Part shown: positions 19,835-28,371 of the stretch, in pieces
Layout of the letters: each line of letters begins with the position of its first letter
Numbering within the stretch: position 1 is the stretch's first letter
Assembly (NCBI RefSeq): GCF_017873215.1
Contig: NZ_JAGGKA010000017.1
Location: forward strand, 1 to 64,000
Source of the DNA: Clostridium tetanomorphum
GTDB taxonomy: Bacteria; Bacillota; Clostridia; Clostridiales; Clostridiaceae
Reading direction: 5' to 3'
Length of the DNA stretch: 64,000 nucleotides
Made by a program: the position numbers and the translations under genes
Notes under the pieces: model-generated
The model's database searches: none
Seen by the model: the letters and a program-made list of their open reading frames with translations, nothing else
What the model was told of the DNA's origin: nothing

Positions 19835-21181
19835 GTGAAAGATGATTATAGAAAAATATTTAAAGAACTTGTAAGAGCCTATCACCAAGATAAGCTTAAC
19901 AATAAAGTAGAAGAGTTAATTTATAAAGAGAATTTAGATAAAAATAAACTTGCCTATATTATATCTTCTCTTTGCGGTGTAGAAGTTGACTTAAACGAAA
20001 ATTTTTCTAAAAATTTAGAAGAAGCTATAAAAAATTATACTCCTAATCATAAAGTTATTAGCAAATTTAATTCTTGTTCTGGAAATTGTTCAAATGAATC
20101 TAGTGAAACTCTTTGTCAAAAATCTTGTCCAGTTAACGCTATAGTCAGAAATCCTGAAAATAATAATATTTATATTAACAATGAGCTGTGCCTAGATTGT
20201 GGCATGTGTCTTGAAAGTTGTCCAAATGGTGGAATACTAGATAAAGTAGAATTCTTACCTTTGTTAAATCTATTAAAAAGCAAAGCTACTGTTGTTGCTG
20301 CTGTAGCTCCTGCAATTGTTGGTCAGCTTGGTGAAAACATTAATATAAATCAGCTAAGAACAGCCTTTAAAAAATTGGGATTTACTGATATGGTAGAAGT
20401 AGCATTCTTTGCTGATATGTTAACTCTAAAAGAAGCTGTTGAATATGACCATTTTGTAAAAAGTGAGAATGACTTCATGATAACATCATGTTGTTGTCCC
20501 ATGTGGGTTGGAATGCTAAAAAGAGTTTACCATGATCTTGTAAAATATGTATCGCCATCTGTTTCTCCTATGATAGCTTCTGGAAGAGTATTAAAAGCTA
20601 TTAATCCAGAATGTAAAGTAGTTTTTGTAGGTCCTTGTGTAGCTAAAAAAGCTGAAGCAAAAGAAAAAGATTTAATTGGCGATATAGATTTTGTGCTTAC
20701 CTTTACAGAACTTAAAGATATATTTGATTCATTGGGTATTAACCCTAGTGAATTAGAAGAAGATCTATCTACTGAGTATGCTTCTAGAGGTGGAAGGTTA
20801 TATGGTAGAACTGGTGGTGTATCTATTGCAGTGGGCGAAGCAATTGAACGATTATTCCCAAATAAATATAAACTATTAAAAACTGTTCAAGCAAATGGTG
20901 TTAAAGAATGTAAAGATATTTTATCTAAAATTAAAGATGGTGAAATAGTAGCTAACTTCATAGAAGGCATGGGGTGCGTAGGTGGTTGCGTTGGAGGTCC
21001 TAAAGCTATTTTAAAAAAAGAATTGGGTAAAGAAGCAGTGGATAGTTTTGCGGATAAATCAGAAATAAAAGTTTCTGTTGATAGTGATTGTATGAAAGAA
21101 ATATTACATAAAATAGGTATAACCTCTATAGAGGATTTTAAAGAAAAAGAAAAAATTGAAATTTTCGAAAGAGACTTTTAA
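19835..21181 (+). CDS. [FeFe]-hydrogenase, group-B/CpIII-like
   Basis: The 448-residue protein starts at a GTG with AAGGAG about 10 bases upstream. Cysteines near residues 80-105 (CSGNC and CQKSCP) and the classic CLDCGMCLESCP give two [4Fe-4S] sites. The H-cluster domain has all three signatures: L1 as TSCCCPMW, L2 as PCVAKKAEA and L3 as GMGCVGGCVGGP. Canonical L1 is TSCCPGW, and the extra cysteine is the variant I associate with group-B enzymes such as CpIII. It should reduce protons or oxidise H2 with ferredoxin in the cytoplasm. No hydE, F or G maturases are nearby. Confidence 0.88.
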   Translation: MKDDYRKIFKELVRAYHQDKLNNKVEELIYKENLDKNKLAYIISSLCGVEVDLNENFSKNLEEAIKNYTPNHKVISKFNSCSGNCSNESSETLCQKSCPVNAIVRNPENNNIYINNELCLDCGMCLESCPNGGILDKVEFLPLLNLLKSKATVVAAVAPAIVGQLGENININQLRTAFKKLGFTDMVEVAFFADMLTLKEAVEYDHFVKSENDFMITSCCCPMWVGMLKRVYHDLVKYVSPSVSPMIASGRVLKAINPECKVVFVGPCVAKKAEAKEKDLIGDIDFVLTFTELKDIFDSLGINPSELEEDLSTEYASRGGRLYGRTGGVSIAVGEAIERLFPNKYKLLKTVQANGVKECKDILSKIKDGEIVANFIEGMGCVGGCVGGPKAILKKELGKEAVDSFADKSEIKVSVDSDCMKEILHKIGITSIEDFKEKEKIEIFERDF

Positions 21182-21203
21182 AAAAGTAGTATATACTTTT
21201 TTA
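21180..21203 (+). terminator. hairpin at the hydrogenase stop codon
   Basis: AAAAAAGTA and TACTTTTTT form a 9-bp stem that overlaps the stop codon and ends in a T run. Confidence 0.6.
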
Positions 21204-21223
21204 AAATATATATGACAGTGCAC

Positions 21224-21323
21224 AGAATACAGATAATGATATCTTTCTTTTACACTACTAGAAATCTTAAATTCAAAACTTTTTCTAACGCTAATGATTA
21301 AAACTTGCACTTATCTGTATTCT
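21224..21323. repeat. 12-bp inverted repeat in the gap between the hydrogenase and HAD genes
   Basis: AGAATACAGATA (21224-21235) is repeated inverted as TATCTGTATTCT (21312-21323), 76 bases apart, in a 216-base gap without a gene. The two arms could pair in RNA or mark two operator half-sites. No function is assigned. Confidence 0.5.
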
Positions 21324-21397
21324 ATAACCTTTTATTTATATTACAAAAGATTACTATGTAGTTTTTATACTTCAATATAGAAAGGATTGTAAATTTT

Positions 21398-22051
21398 ATG
21401 TTTAAAGATATAAAGGCAGCTATATTTGATATGGATGGAACACTTATAGATTCAATGTGGGTTTGGGAAACTATAGATATAGAATATTTGAGAAAAAGAA
21501 ATATTGAATTTCCAAATGATCTAAGGCAAAATATAGAACATTTGAGTTTTAGTGAAACCGCTAAATACTTTAAAGAGAGATTCAATTTAAAAGATAGTAT
21601 CGAAGAAATTAAAAATGAATGGAATGAAATAGCTTTAAAAGAATACACTAGCAATGTAAAGTTAAAATCTGGTGCTAAAGAATTTCTACGTTTACTTAAA
21701 GCCAAAGGTATTAAGATTGGACTAGCTACTAGTAATTGTGACATGTTATTAGAAGTAGCTCTAAAAAATAATAATATATATAACTATTTCGATTGTATTA
21801 CAACTACAAGTGAAGTAAATAGGGGGAAAAATTTTCCTGATGTATATTTATTGTCCGCTAAAAAATTAGAAGTAGAACCCGAACAGTGTATTGTATTTGA
21901 AGATATACTTCCAGCAGTAATAGGTGCAAAATCTGCTGGAATGAAAGTGGTTGGAGTTCATGATTTATATTCCGAATCTCAAAAAGATGATATCATGAAC
22001 AAAGCAGACCTATATATAGTTGAATACGATGAATTAACTAAAGCCGTTTAA
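21398..22051 (+). CDS. HAD-family phosphatase, beta-phosphoglucomutase-like
   Basis: The 217-residue protein has all four HAD motifs. Motif I is FDMDGTLIDS with the nucleophile Asp and general acid Asp, motif II is the TS in GLATSN, motif III is the Lys in RGKNFPDVY, and motif IV is FEDILPAVIGA. The helical cap between motif I and II is of the beta-PGM/phosphatase type. The substrate cannot be assigned; sugar phosphates are usual in this subfamily. Confidence 0.88.
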   Translation: MFKDIKAAIFDMDGTLIDSMWVWETIDIEYLRKRNIEFPNDLRQNIEHLSFSETAKYFKERFNLKDSIEEIKNEWNEIALKEYTSNVKLKSGAKEFLRLLKAKGIKIGLATSNCDMLLEVALKNNNIYNYFDCITTTSEVNRGKNFPDVYLLSAKKLEVEPEQCIVFEDILPAVIGAKSAGMKVVGVHDLYSESQKDDIMNKADLYIVEYDELTKAV

Positions 22052-22058
22052 TATTTGT

Positions 22059-22093
22059 AAAGATTGATAAATTATTTTTATTTATCAATCTTT
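22059..22093 (+). terminator. intrinsic terminator after the HAD gene
   Basis: A perfect 14-bp stem (22059-22072 with 22080-22093) and a 7-base loop, followed by TTTATTT. Confidence 0.85.
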
Positions 22094-22161
22094 ATTTATT
22101 TGTTCAATTTTATATAACTTATGAATAAAATATTAGTAAATACTTTTTAGGAGAGATTTTT

Positions 22162-22566
22162 TTGATTGCATTTTTATTGCTAATTTTACTTTGCATTTCT
22201 CTATACCTTCTATATTATTTTAATAATAAACTATCATTACAAAAAAGACAATTTATACTTCTAAAAAAACAATATGACGAATTAAAAAATAAAATAAACA
22301 AAAAGACCAAGTGCTTAGACACTTTAATAATAAAATATAAGACTCCCGAAAATACTTCCGGAACTATAAAAGTTAATTGCAATCTATGTTTGTATCCTTT
22401 AGATAATTCCATTATACTTATGAACTTAGAGGAAGGCACATTTGTTCAAATTGAAGATTGCGCAGAAATAAACAACAAAATTTGGTATGAAGTCTGGATT
22501 TCATCTAAAGATAAAATTAACTCAAAAGGATGGGTTGAAGAAGATAATATTCAATGGACCATTTAA
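22162..22566 (+). CDS. single-pass membrane protein with an SH3-like C-terminal domain
   Basis: The 134-residue protein starts at a TTG with AGGAGA 7 bases upstream. It has an N-terminal hydrophobic helix (about 2-20), a lysine-rich, probably helical stretch (20-50) and an SH3b-like beta domain (about 55-134). In that domain CNLCLYPLDN, EEGTFVQIED and the end GWVEEDNIQW resemble bacterial SH3 domains that bind peptides or cell wall. Orientation is unclear. Monocistronic, with terminators on both sides. No named family is claimed. Confidence 0.65.
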   Translation: MIAFLLLILLCISLYLLYYFNNKLSLQKRQFILLKKQYDELKNKINKKTKCLDTLIIKYKTPENTSGTIKVNCNLCLYPLDNSIILMNLEEGTFVQIEDCAEINNKIWYEVWISSKDKINSKGWVEEDNIQWTI

Positions 22567-22615
22567 TAATAAAATGTGGTAAGCTTTACTTAGTTTTATT
22601 TTAACTAATTGAAGT

Positions 22616-23080
22616 TTACCACATGTTTTGCTCTAAAGATAATTCATTAAATCTTTTTTTTATATATTCCAAATCAAAAGAAGATGTTATTCTTCTATTA
22701 CTACTATCTAATATTCTATAATGATTAGATATAATATTTTGTTGAATGATTAATCCTTTTTCTTCCTTTAAATTTCTCCACCATATTTTTCCCCCTAAAG
22801 TTCTCTCATGTTTACCTTCATAATTATTAAAGGCTAATGATAGAATTAAATCTGATGGATCACCTCCAAAAGTCATTTGTAATATTTCACTATCTTTAAA
22901 TATAGTACATAATGTTACAGAACCTTGCCATCCTAAGCTACCTCGTCCTTTTTCTATTTGAACTAGAGTTTTCTTTGACATACCCAATACTTCTGACATT
23001 TTATCTTGGGTATAACCTTTTTCATTTCTTATTAACTTAACTTTCTCATTCGCCTTGCTAATAAACTCATCTCTAGTCAT
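22616..23080 (-). CDS. XRE-type helix-turn-helix regulator
   Basis: The 154-residue protein has an N-terminal Cro/cI-type HTH (about 10-65: VKLIRNEKGYTQDKMSEVL and SKKTLVQIEKGRGS). A C-terminal part of about 85 residues (WWRNLKEEKGLIIQQNI and the rest) is unknown. It is convergent with the SH3-like gene and 29 bases upstream of comB on the same strand. An inverted repeat (22574-22627) overlaps its stop codon. The target genes are unknown. Confidence 0.8.
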   Translation of the reverse strand: MTRDEFISKANEKVKLIRNEKGYTQDKMSEVLGMSKKTLVQIEKGRGSLGWQGSVTLCTIFKDSEILQMTFGGDPSDLILSLAFNNYEGKHERTLGGKIWWRNLKEEKGLIIQQNIISNHYRILDSSNRRITSSFDLEYIKKRFNELSLEQNMW

Positions 23081-23109
23081 AAAAGCTCTCCTCTTTTTCC
23101 AAATAAATG

Positions 23110-23847
23110 TTATACAATTTTTTCTTTAATATCTCCATTTATATATAATTTTATACTTCCCTCCTTGTATTCTGGCACTATATCTATAATATCCTTATTA
23201 CAGCAATATTTTAAATCTTTATAAAGATTTAGTTCTTCTATTCGTTTAAAATGGCTTGCAAATTTTATAAATTCCAAATCTGGACTTCCTTTATAAGTAT
23301 AATGTGCAGTTTTGGATATATCTGTAAGTTCAGCTTTACTGCTTTTTAATATACAGTCTATAATGTATCCACTACACATAAAATCATCTATAGAAAATTG
23401 TCCGTAAGTTCCAGCATTTACTATTACTATATCATTATTTAATTCTATTAACCTTTTTGCTACTGCGTTAGCATTTATCAATGCTCCTATAAGTATATTT
23501 CTAGCCCCTTCACTTCCCTTTATAGCCCTAGTACCATTACTTGTAGTCATTACTAAAGTTTTATTTAGCACTACTTCTGGTGTATATTCTAAAGGTGAAT
23601 TAGAGCAATCAAATCCTTCTATTTTTAAAGCTTTTCTCTCTCCTCCTAGTATATACTTATCTTTATTTTTATTAGCTATAGATAAAGCTTCTTCTATGGT
23701 TATAACAGGTATAACTTCCTTGCATCCATTGTTCATAGCTGTTACTATAACTGAAGTAGCTCTAAGCATATCAATTACAACTATAGATTTATCTATTACC
23801 TTTTCTTTCTTTATATCATCTGCTGAAATTATTAAATCTATTTTCAT
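23110..23847 (-). CDS. comB: ComB-family 2-phosphosulfolactate phosphatase homologue
   Basis: The 245-residue protein has ComB signatures: VVIDMLRATSVIVTA, LGGERKA, NSPLEY and MTTSNGTRAI. In methanogens ComB dephosphorylates 2-phosphosulfolactate in coenzyme M synthesis. Homologues are widespread in bacteria without coenzyme M, so the true substrate here may differ. No other sulfolactate gene is near. It stands between an XRE regulator and a PucR-type regulator on the same strand. Confidence 0.85.
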   Translation of the reverse strand: MKIDLIISADDIKKEKVIDKSIVVIDMLRATSVIVTAMNNGCKEVIPVITIEEALSIANKNKDKYILGGERKALKIEGFDCSNSPLEYTPEVVLNKTLVMTTSNGTRAIKGSEGARNILIGALINANAVAKRLIELNNDIVIVNAGTYGQFSIDDFMCSGYIIDCILKSSKAELTDISKTAHYTYKGSPDLEFIKFASHFKRIEELNLYKDLKYCCNKDIIDIVPEYKEGSIKLYINGDIKEKIV

Positions 23848-23931
23848 AACTATTCCCCCATCATAAATGAAATTTATACTTCAATAAATATATTAACACT
23901 TTAAAAATTGTTATACAAACCCTAGATGCTA

Positions 23932-24882
23932 CTACCTCTCATTTATTTCTTTCCATACAAGAAATGCTATTATAAATACGGAGGCTTCTTTGAAATTTCT
24001 AATATCAAACCCTGTTTCCTTGTATATTTTATCTAGCCTATATATCAAAGTATTTCTATGAATAAATAACTTTTTTGCAGCATCACTTATATTAAGATCA
24101 GATTTAATAAACTCTTCTATGGTAGTTATTATCTCCCCATCAAAATGATCAAATTTATAACTAAATCTTATCATCAATTCATTTTTTACTTTAAGATTTA
24201 CATTATATACTATTTTTTCAAATAGTGTATTATCATAATTTAAAATACTTTCTTTTAACGAGAACTTTTCTCCTAAAAATAAGCTTTCCTTACACTCATT
24301 ATAACACTTTCTTAAATCAAAAATATTATTTATCTTACCATTGACACTTATCACACAGTTACAATACAAATCTGTTTCTATAGAGTTTTTAATACTTTTG
24401 GCATGCTCCTTTGGCTCTTCAAAACATCCCACTATTACTATATTATCTTGAAAAATGATGCATAAAGCTTTCTCATTTAAATATAATTCCTTAATTATAC
24501 TTAATGCTTTTTTAATATCACCTTTTATCTTCAATAAAAAAATATCACTATCATTATACAAAAAAGGTATCCATTTTTGTACTTTATCCTCTATTACTTC
24601 CTTATTGTCTAATAAACTATATAAAACTTCCTCTTCAACTGATTTTAATTCTTTAAATTTACTTTCTAGAGAAAACTTTAAAAGTAGTGCACAATTTTTA
24701 TATGTTAAGGGTATATACATATTAGCTAATTTATCCCCTAAATCTACATGAAAACATAGATCTTCTTCATTTTTTTCTATTGGTAAACTGTTATATATAC
24801 ATACTCCATTTTCCCACATTAGCTTAAAATTAATTTTAGATTCTTCATTCACTCTCTGTAAGTACTGTAAAAAATTATGCAC
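23932..24882 (-). CDS. PucR/CdaR-family transcription regulator
   Basis: The 316-residue protein ends with a PucR-type HTH (about 255-310: LNISDAAKKLFIHRNTLIYRL). The central part (about 110-230) resembles the degenerate GGDEF-like domain of CdaR proteins, and the N-terminus is an unassigned sensor region. The start is 12 bases after the ABC ATPase stop, so they share a transcript. It probably controls sugar or carbohydrate uptake with that ATPase (inference from linkage). Confidence 0.82.
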   Translation of the reverse strand: MHNFLQYLQRVNEESKINFKLMWENGVCIYNSLPIEKNEEDLCFHVDLGDKLANMYIPLTYKNCALLLKFSLESKFKELKSVEEEVLYSLLDNKEVIEDKVQKWIPFLYNDSDIFLLKIKGDIKKALSIIKELYLNEKALCIIFQDNIVIVGCFEEPKEHAKSIKNSIETDLYCNCVISVNGKINNIFDLRKCYNECKESLFLGEKFSLKESILNYDNTLFEKIVYNVNLKVKNELMIRFSYKFDHFDGEIITTIEEFIKSDLNISDAAKKLFIHRNTLIYRLDKIYKETGFDIRNFKEASVFIIAFLVWKEINER

Positions 24883-24894
24883 CTTACTAGCCTC

Positions 24895-26004
24895 CTATAG
24901 TATTGTAATTTCACTTTCCTTATCAAATAAGTGTATTTTGTTTGAATCCACTGCTATTTTTAATCTATCTCCTGCCTTAGCTTTAGAATTTCCACTAACT
25001 CTTGCAGTTAAATTAATGTTATCTTTTGAAAGATATATATAAGTTTCTGCTCCCATAAGTTCTGTCACTTCTACATCTGCCTCTAGAGAAGCATCTTTAT
25101 GTTGTTCTATAAATTCATCTCTATCATAAATATTTTCTGGTCTTACGCCCATTATTACTTCCTTACCTAAATATCCCTTTTCCTTTATTATTTTTCCTTT
25201 GTCTTCTGGTAATAATATAGAATCTTCTTTAAATACTATATATATTTTCCCATTCTTTTCTTCTATTTTTGAATCTATAAAATTCATTTGAGGACTTCCA
25301 ATAAATCCTGCTACAAACATATTAGTTGGATGATCATATATTTCTTGAGGTGTATCTACTTGCTGAATTACTCCATCCTTCATAACTACTATTCTTGTTC
25401 CCATAGTCATAGCTTCGATTTGATCGTGAGTTACATATATAAAAGTAGTTTGTAATTTTTTATAAAGCTTTGATATTTCAGTTCTCATCTGTACTTTAAG
25501 TTTGGCATCTAAGTTTGATAAGGGTTCATCCATTAAAAATACCCTTGGCTTTCTTACTATAGCTCTTCCTAAAGCAACCCTTTGTCTCTGTCCTCCAGAC
25601 AATGCTTTAGGCTTTCTATCTAGTAAATGATCTATATCAAGTATCTTTGCTGCCTCTTTAACTTTTTTATCTATTTCCGCTTTTGGTATTTTTCTTAATT
25701 TTAATCCAAATGCCATATTATCATAAACTGTCATATGTGGATATAATGCATAATTCTGGAAAACCATTGCTATGTCTCTATCCTTTGGCGCTATATCATT
25801 TACAAGATTATCATCAATGTATAATTCCCCTTTACTTATTTCTTCTAAACCAGCTATCATCCTTAAAGTAGTAGACTTACCACAACCGGAAGGTCCAACA
25901 AAGACAATGAACTCCTTGTCCTTTATATCTAAATTAAAATTCTTTACTGCTACTACATTTCCAGGATATATTTTGAACATATGCTTTAATGATAAGTTTG
26001 CCAC
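24895..26004 (-). CDS. MalK/UgpC/MsmX-type ABC transporter ATPase for carbohydrates
   Basis: The 369-residue protein has Walker A GPSGCGKST, the Q loop VFQNYALYPHM, signature LSGGQRQRVALGRA, Walker B VFLMDEPLSNLDAKL and the H loop VTHDQIEAM. A C-terminal OB/TOBE regulatory region (about 240-369) is typical of CUT1 sugar importers. No permease or binding protein gene is adjacent. It may therefore energise several sugar importers encoded elsewhere, as MsmX does in Bacillus. It is cotranscribed with a PucR/CdaR regulator. Confidence 0.92.
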   Translation of the reverse strand: MANLSLKHMFKIYPGNVVAVKNFNLDIKDKEFIVFVGPSGCGKSTTLRMIAGLEEISKGELYIDDNLVNDIAPKDRDIAMVFQNYALYPHMTVYDNMAFGLKLRKIPKAEIDKKVKEAAKILDIDHLLDRKPKALSGGQRQRVALGRAIVRKPRVFLMDEPLSNLDAKLKVQMRTEISKLYKKLQTTFIYVTHDQIEAMTMGTRIVVMKDGVIQQVDTPQEIYDHPTNMFVAGFIGSPQMNFIDSKIEEKNGKIYIVFKEDSILLPEDKGKIIKEKGYLGKEVIMGVRPENIYDRDEFIEQHKDASLEADVEVTELMGAETYIYLSKDNINLTARVSGNSKAKAGDRLKIAVDSNKIHLFDKESEITIL

Positions 26005-26093
26005 TCAACATTCCCCCTAAAGAATATTTATACTATCATTCTAGCACTTTGATAACCTTATTTCTATTTACATAAATTCCAAAATTAACAGCA

Positions 26094-27026
26094 TTAATTT
26101 GTATGATAATACAATCCTTGATATATATCTCTAACTTCTAATTCTTTATCTATAGAGTTTAATATTTCCCACTTTTTCAAACTCCACTTAGGGCCTATTA
26201 AAAGGTCTCTTGGCGAATCTCCTGTAAGTCTATGAACTACTATATCATCTCTAAGAAATCCTATAGCATCACATATTGCTTCTATATATTCTTTTTGTTC
26301 TAAAAGCTGAAAACCTCCCTGATCATATAATTTCACTAATGGAGTTCCTCTCATAAGATGTAGCAAATGTATCTTTATTCCCTGTATATCTTTTGAAGAC
26401 AAATATTTAATAGTATTAATCATATCTTTTCTATTTTCTCCTGGTAAACCAAATATACTGTGCACTACTACATCTATTTTTCTTTTTCTTAATCTATCTA
26501 ATGCACTCTCAAAAACATTTAGATCATATCCTCTATTTATGAGTTTCCCTATGCGGTCATTAGCAGTTTGTAACCCTAACTCTATCCATAAATATGTTTT
26601 TTTACTTAATTCCTCTAGTAAATCTAACACATCTTCATCCAAACAATCTGGCCTAGTAGCAATAGCCAATGCCACTACATCATCTTCTTTTAGTGCTTCT
26701 TCATATTTCACTCTTAAAATATCTATAGGTGCATATGTATTTGTGTATGCCTGAAAGTAAGCTATATATTTTCCATCCTTCCATTTATTTTTCATAATAC
26801 TTTTTATATGATGAAATTGCTCACTTATAGAATATTCTCTATTCCCTGCAAAATCTCCTGAACCTCTTTCACTACAAAATATACATCCTCCATTACTTAT
26901 TTTCCCGTCTCTGTTAGGGCAAGAAAAACCTGCATCTAATGATATTTTGAACACTTTACATCCAAATTTATCTCTTAAAAAATAATTTAAACTATAATAT
27001 CTTTTATCTCCCCATTTTTTTATCAT
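26094..27026 (-). CDS. radical SAM protein, TIGR01212/YtqA-like
   Basis: The protein has about 310 residues if the ATG at 27026 is used, which has GGAG about 10 bases upstream; a TTG at 27041 is an alternative. The cluster-binding cysteines are spaced as in this family: SCPNRDG, then GGCIFCSE near residues 30-45. It continues with AIATRPDCL, WIELGLQT and HSIFGLPGE, which resemble Elp3-like radical SAM enzymes. The family is uncharacterised; RNA modification has been suggested for relatives. Confidence 0.88.
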   Translation of the reverse strand: MIKKWGDKRYYSLNYFLRDKFGCKVFKISLDAGFSCPNRDGKISNGGCIFCSERGSGDFAGNREYSISEQFHHIKSIMKNKWKDGKYIAYFQAYTNTYAPIDILRVKYEEALKEDDVVALAIATRPDCLDEDVLDLLEELSKKTYLWIELGLQTANDRIGKLINRGYDLNVFESALDRLRKRKIDVVVHSIFGLPGENRKDMINTIKYLSSKDIQGIKIHLLHLMRGTPLVKLYDQGGFQLLEQKEYIEAICDAIGFLRDDIVVHRLTGDSPRDLLIGPKWSLKKWEILNSIDKELEVRDIYQGLYYHTN

Positions 27027-27055
27027 ATATAAATACTCCAATCTTCTAATTTGAT

Positions 27056-27086
27056 AATACCCATAAACATTATAGTCTATGGGTAT
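27056..27086. repeat. short inverted repeat between the lipoprotein and radical SAM genes
   Basis: ATACCCATA and TATGGGTAT pair across a 12- to 14-base loop. No good T run follows on either strand, so it is only a weak terminator candidate for the lipoprotein gene. Confidence 0.45.
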
Positions 27087-27110
27087 ATCTCTTTCAATAT
27101 ATGAAGTTAT

Positions 27111-28235
27111 CTACATCTTTTTAACTTTAAAATCTTTTAGACTCATTTGCCATCTACCAATATATTCCCCAACGCTCTTATCTGAAGCACTTCTAGGAAG
27201 CACTTCATAATTTAAAACTTCTTTATCAAAAGAAGAAAATATTACATCTACTTTATCTATTGGATAATTTTTATGAAATTCATATGGAATAATTTCTCCA
27301 CTTTCTGTATTATAAACCCTAATACATTTTCCCTGGCCATTTCTTTTGTATTGAATCAAAATAAATTTTTCATCTCCAGAAAATGTCATATATTCTATAG
27401 TACAATCTTTTAGCAAATCTAATGGGGTAAACTCTTTTCCTACAGGCTTTTCTTTAACTAATCCACTAGCTCCCTTTTCTGTACCTCCTGCGCCTCCATC
27501 ACCTCCTTCTTGCTGTCCTCCTTCCATGCCTCCAGGTTTTTGGCCTCCTTGTACGGACATACTCTCATCTATCTTTATTATTCCTGCAAAAGCATTTTTA
27601 TCATAAGTGCTTATAGCAATACTATATCCATTATATGCAAAAATCATAGTTCCATAATTTTTTTTAGGTACTACTATCTTATTAGTTTTAGCTTTATCAT
27701 CTTTTGTAAAAGCATAGTTAGGTATACCGCTAGGATCTATAAGTAAATTGGTATCCACATTATTTTTGCTTCTTATTCTTAATTTACCATTTCTAATAAA
27801 TGACTCTTTTTCTGTCATAATACTTATATCACCAATTTTATAATCTGTTTCTTCTTTTATAACCTTTATCGTATATTCTTCTAATGAAGTATAAGGCTCT
27901 GTAGCATTTATTGTAGTCACTTTTATTTTAAACAATCCTGATTTGCCAATTTCATTTATCTGGTCTATATTGTATCCTTTTATTTTCAATGGCCCTTTAT
28001 TAATTTTAGGCAAACTTTTCACAAGTTCTTTAGAATAAAACTTAGATGCATTTTCATGGTCTTCTTTAAGCAAATAACCCATATAACCATTTACTATATT
28101 TTCAGCTGCTTTAATATCAAAAGTTTTTTCAATATCTTTTTGTGTATCTTTATTTTTATTTTCTGATTTACAAGATATAAAACTTATAATTATTAACAAT
28201 GATATAATGAATAAAAAATATTTTTTCTTTCGCAT
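27111..28235 (-). CDS. lipoprotein with a glycine-rich insert, function unknown
   Basis: The 374-residue protein begins with a lipoprotein signal (MRKKKY, hydrophobic run, ISFISCKS with the acylated cysteine near residue 22). The first part (about 40-140) has the look of an NTF2-like fold such as other clostridial lipoproteins carry. A strikingly glycine/glutamine-rich linker (GGQKPGGMEGGQQEGG and more) lies near residues 230-255. The C-terminal part (about 270-374) resembles a beta-strand repeat with FSGDEKFILIQY. No enzyme motif is seen. An inverted repeat at 27056-27086 follows. Confidence 0.7.
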   Translation of the reverse strand: MRKKKYFLFIISLLIIISFISCKSENKNKDTQKDIEKTFDIKAAENIVNGYMGYLLKEDHENASKFYSKELVKSLPKINKGPLKIKGYNIDQINEIGKSGLFKIKVTTINATEPYTSLEEYTIKVIKEETDYKIGDISIMTEKESFIRNGKLRIRSKNNVDTNLLIDPSGIPNYAFTKDDKAKTNKIVVPKKNYGTMIFAYNGYSIAISTYDKNAFAGIIKIDESMSVQGGQKPGGMEGGQQEGGDGGAGGTEKGASGLVKEKPVGKEFTPLDLLKDCTIEYMTFSGDEKFILIQYKRNGQGKCIRVYNTESGEIIPYEFHKNYPIDKVDVIFSSFDKEVLNYEVLPRSASDKSVGEYIGRWQMSLKDFKVKKM

Positions 28236-28371
28236 ATTCTATTCCTCCCTTATATATTCATTTATAGTTTCCCACAAAAATAAATTTTTAATTTGTAAAA
28301 TCATTATTTGTAAAAATCTTTATATATTTATAAGGAACACTATTTTATTAATTATTAGGGGGAGAATTATA

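Noticed and set aside
21322-21744. 140-codon minus-strand frame opposite the HAD gene
   Set aside because: Antisense to the HAD motifs; no start site.
22574-22627. Long inverted repeat at the end of the XRE gene as a terminator
   Set aside because: The arms pair well (TGTGGTAA-CTT type), but no T run follows on either strand and the right arm is coding, so it is not listed as a terminator.
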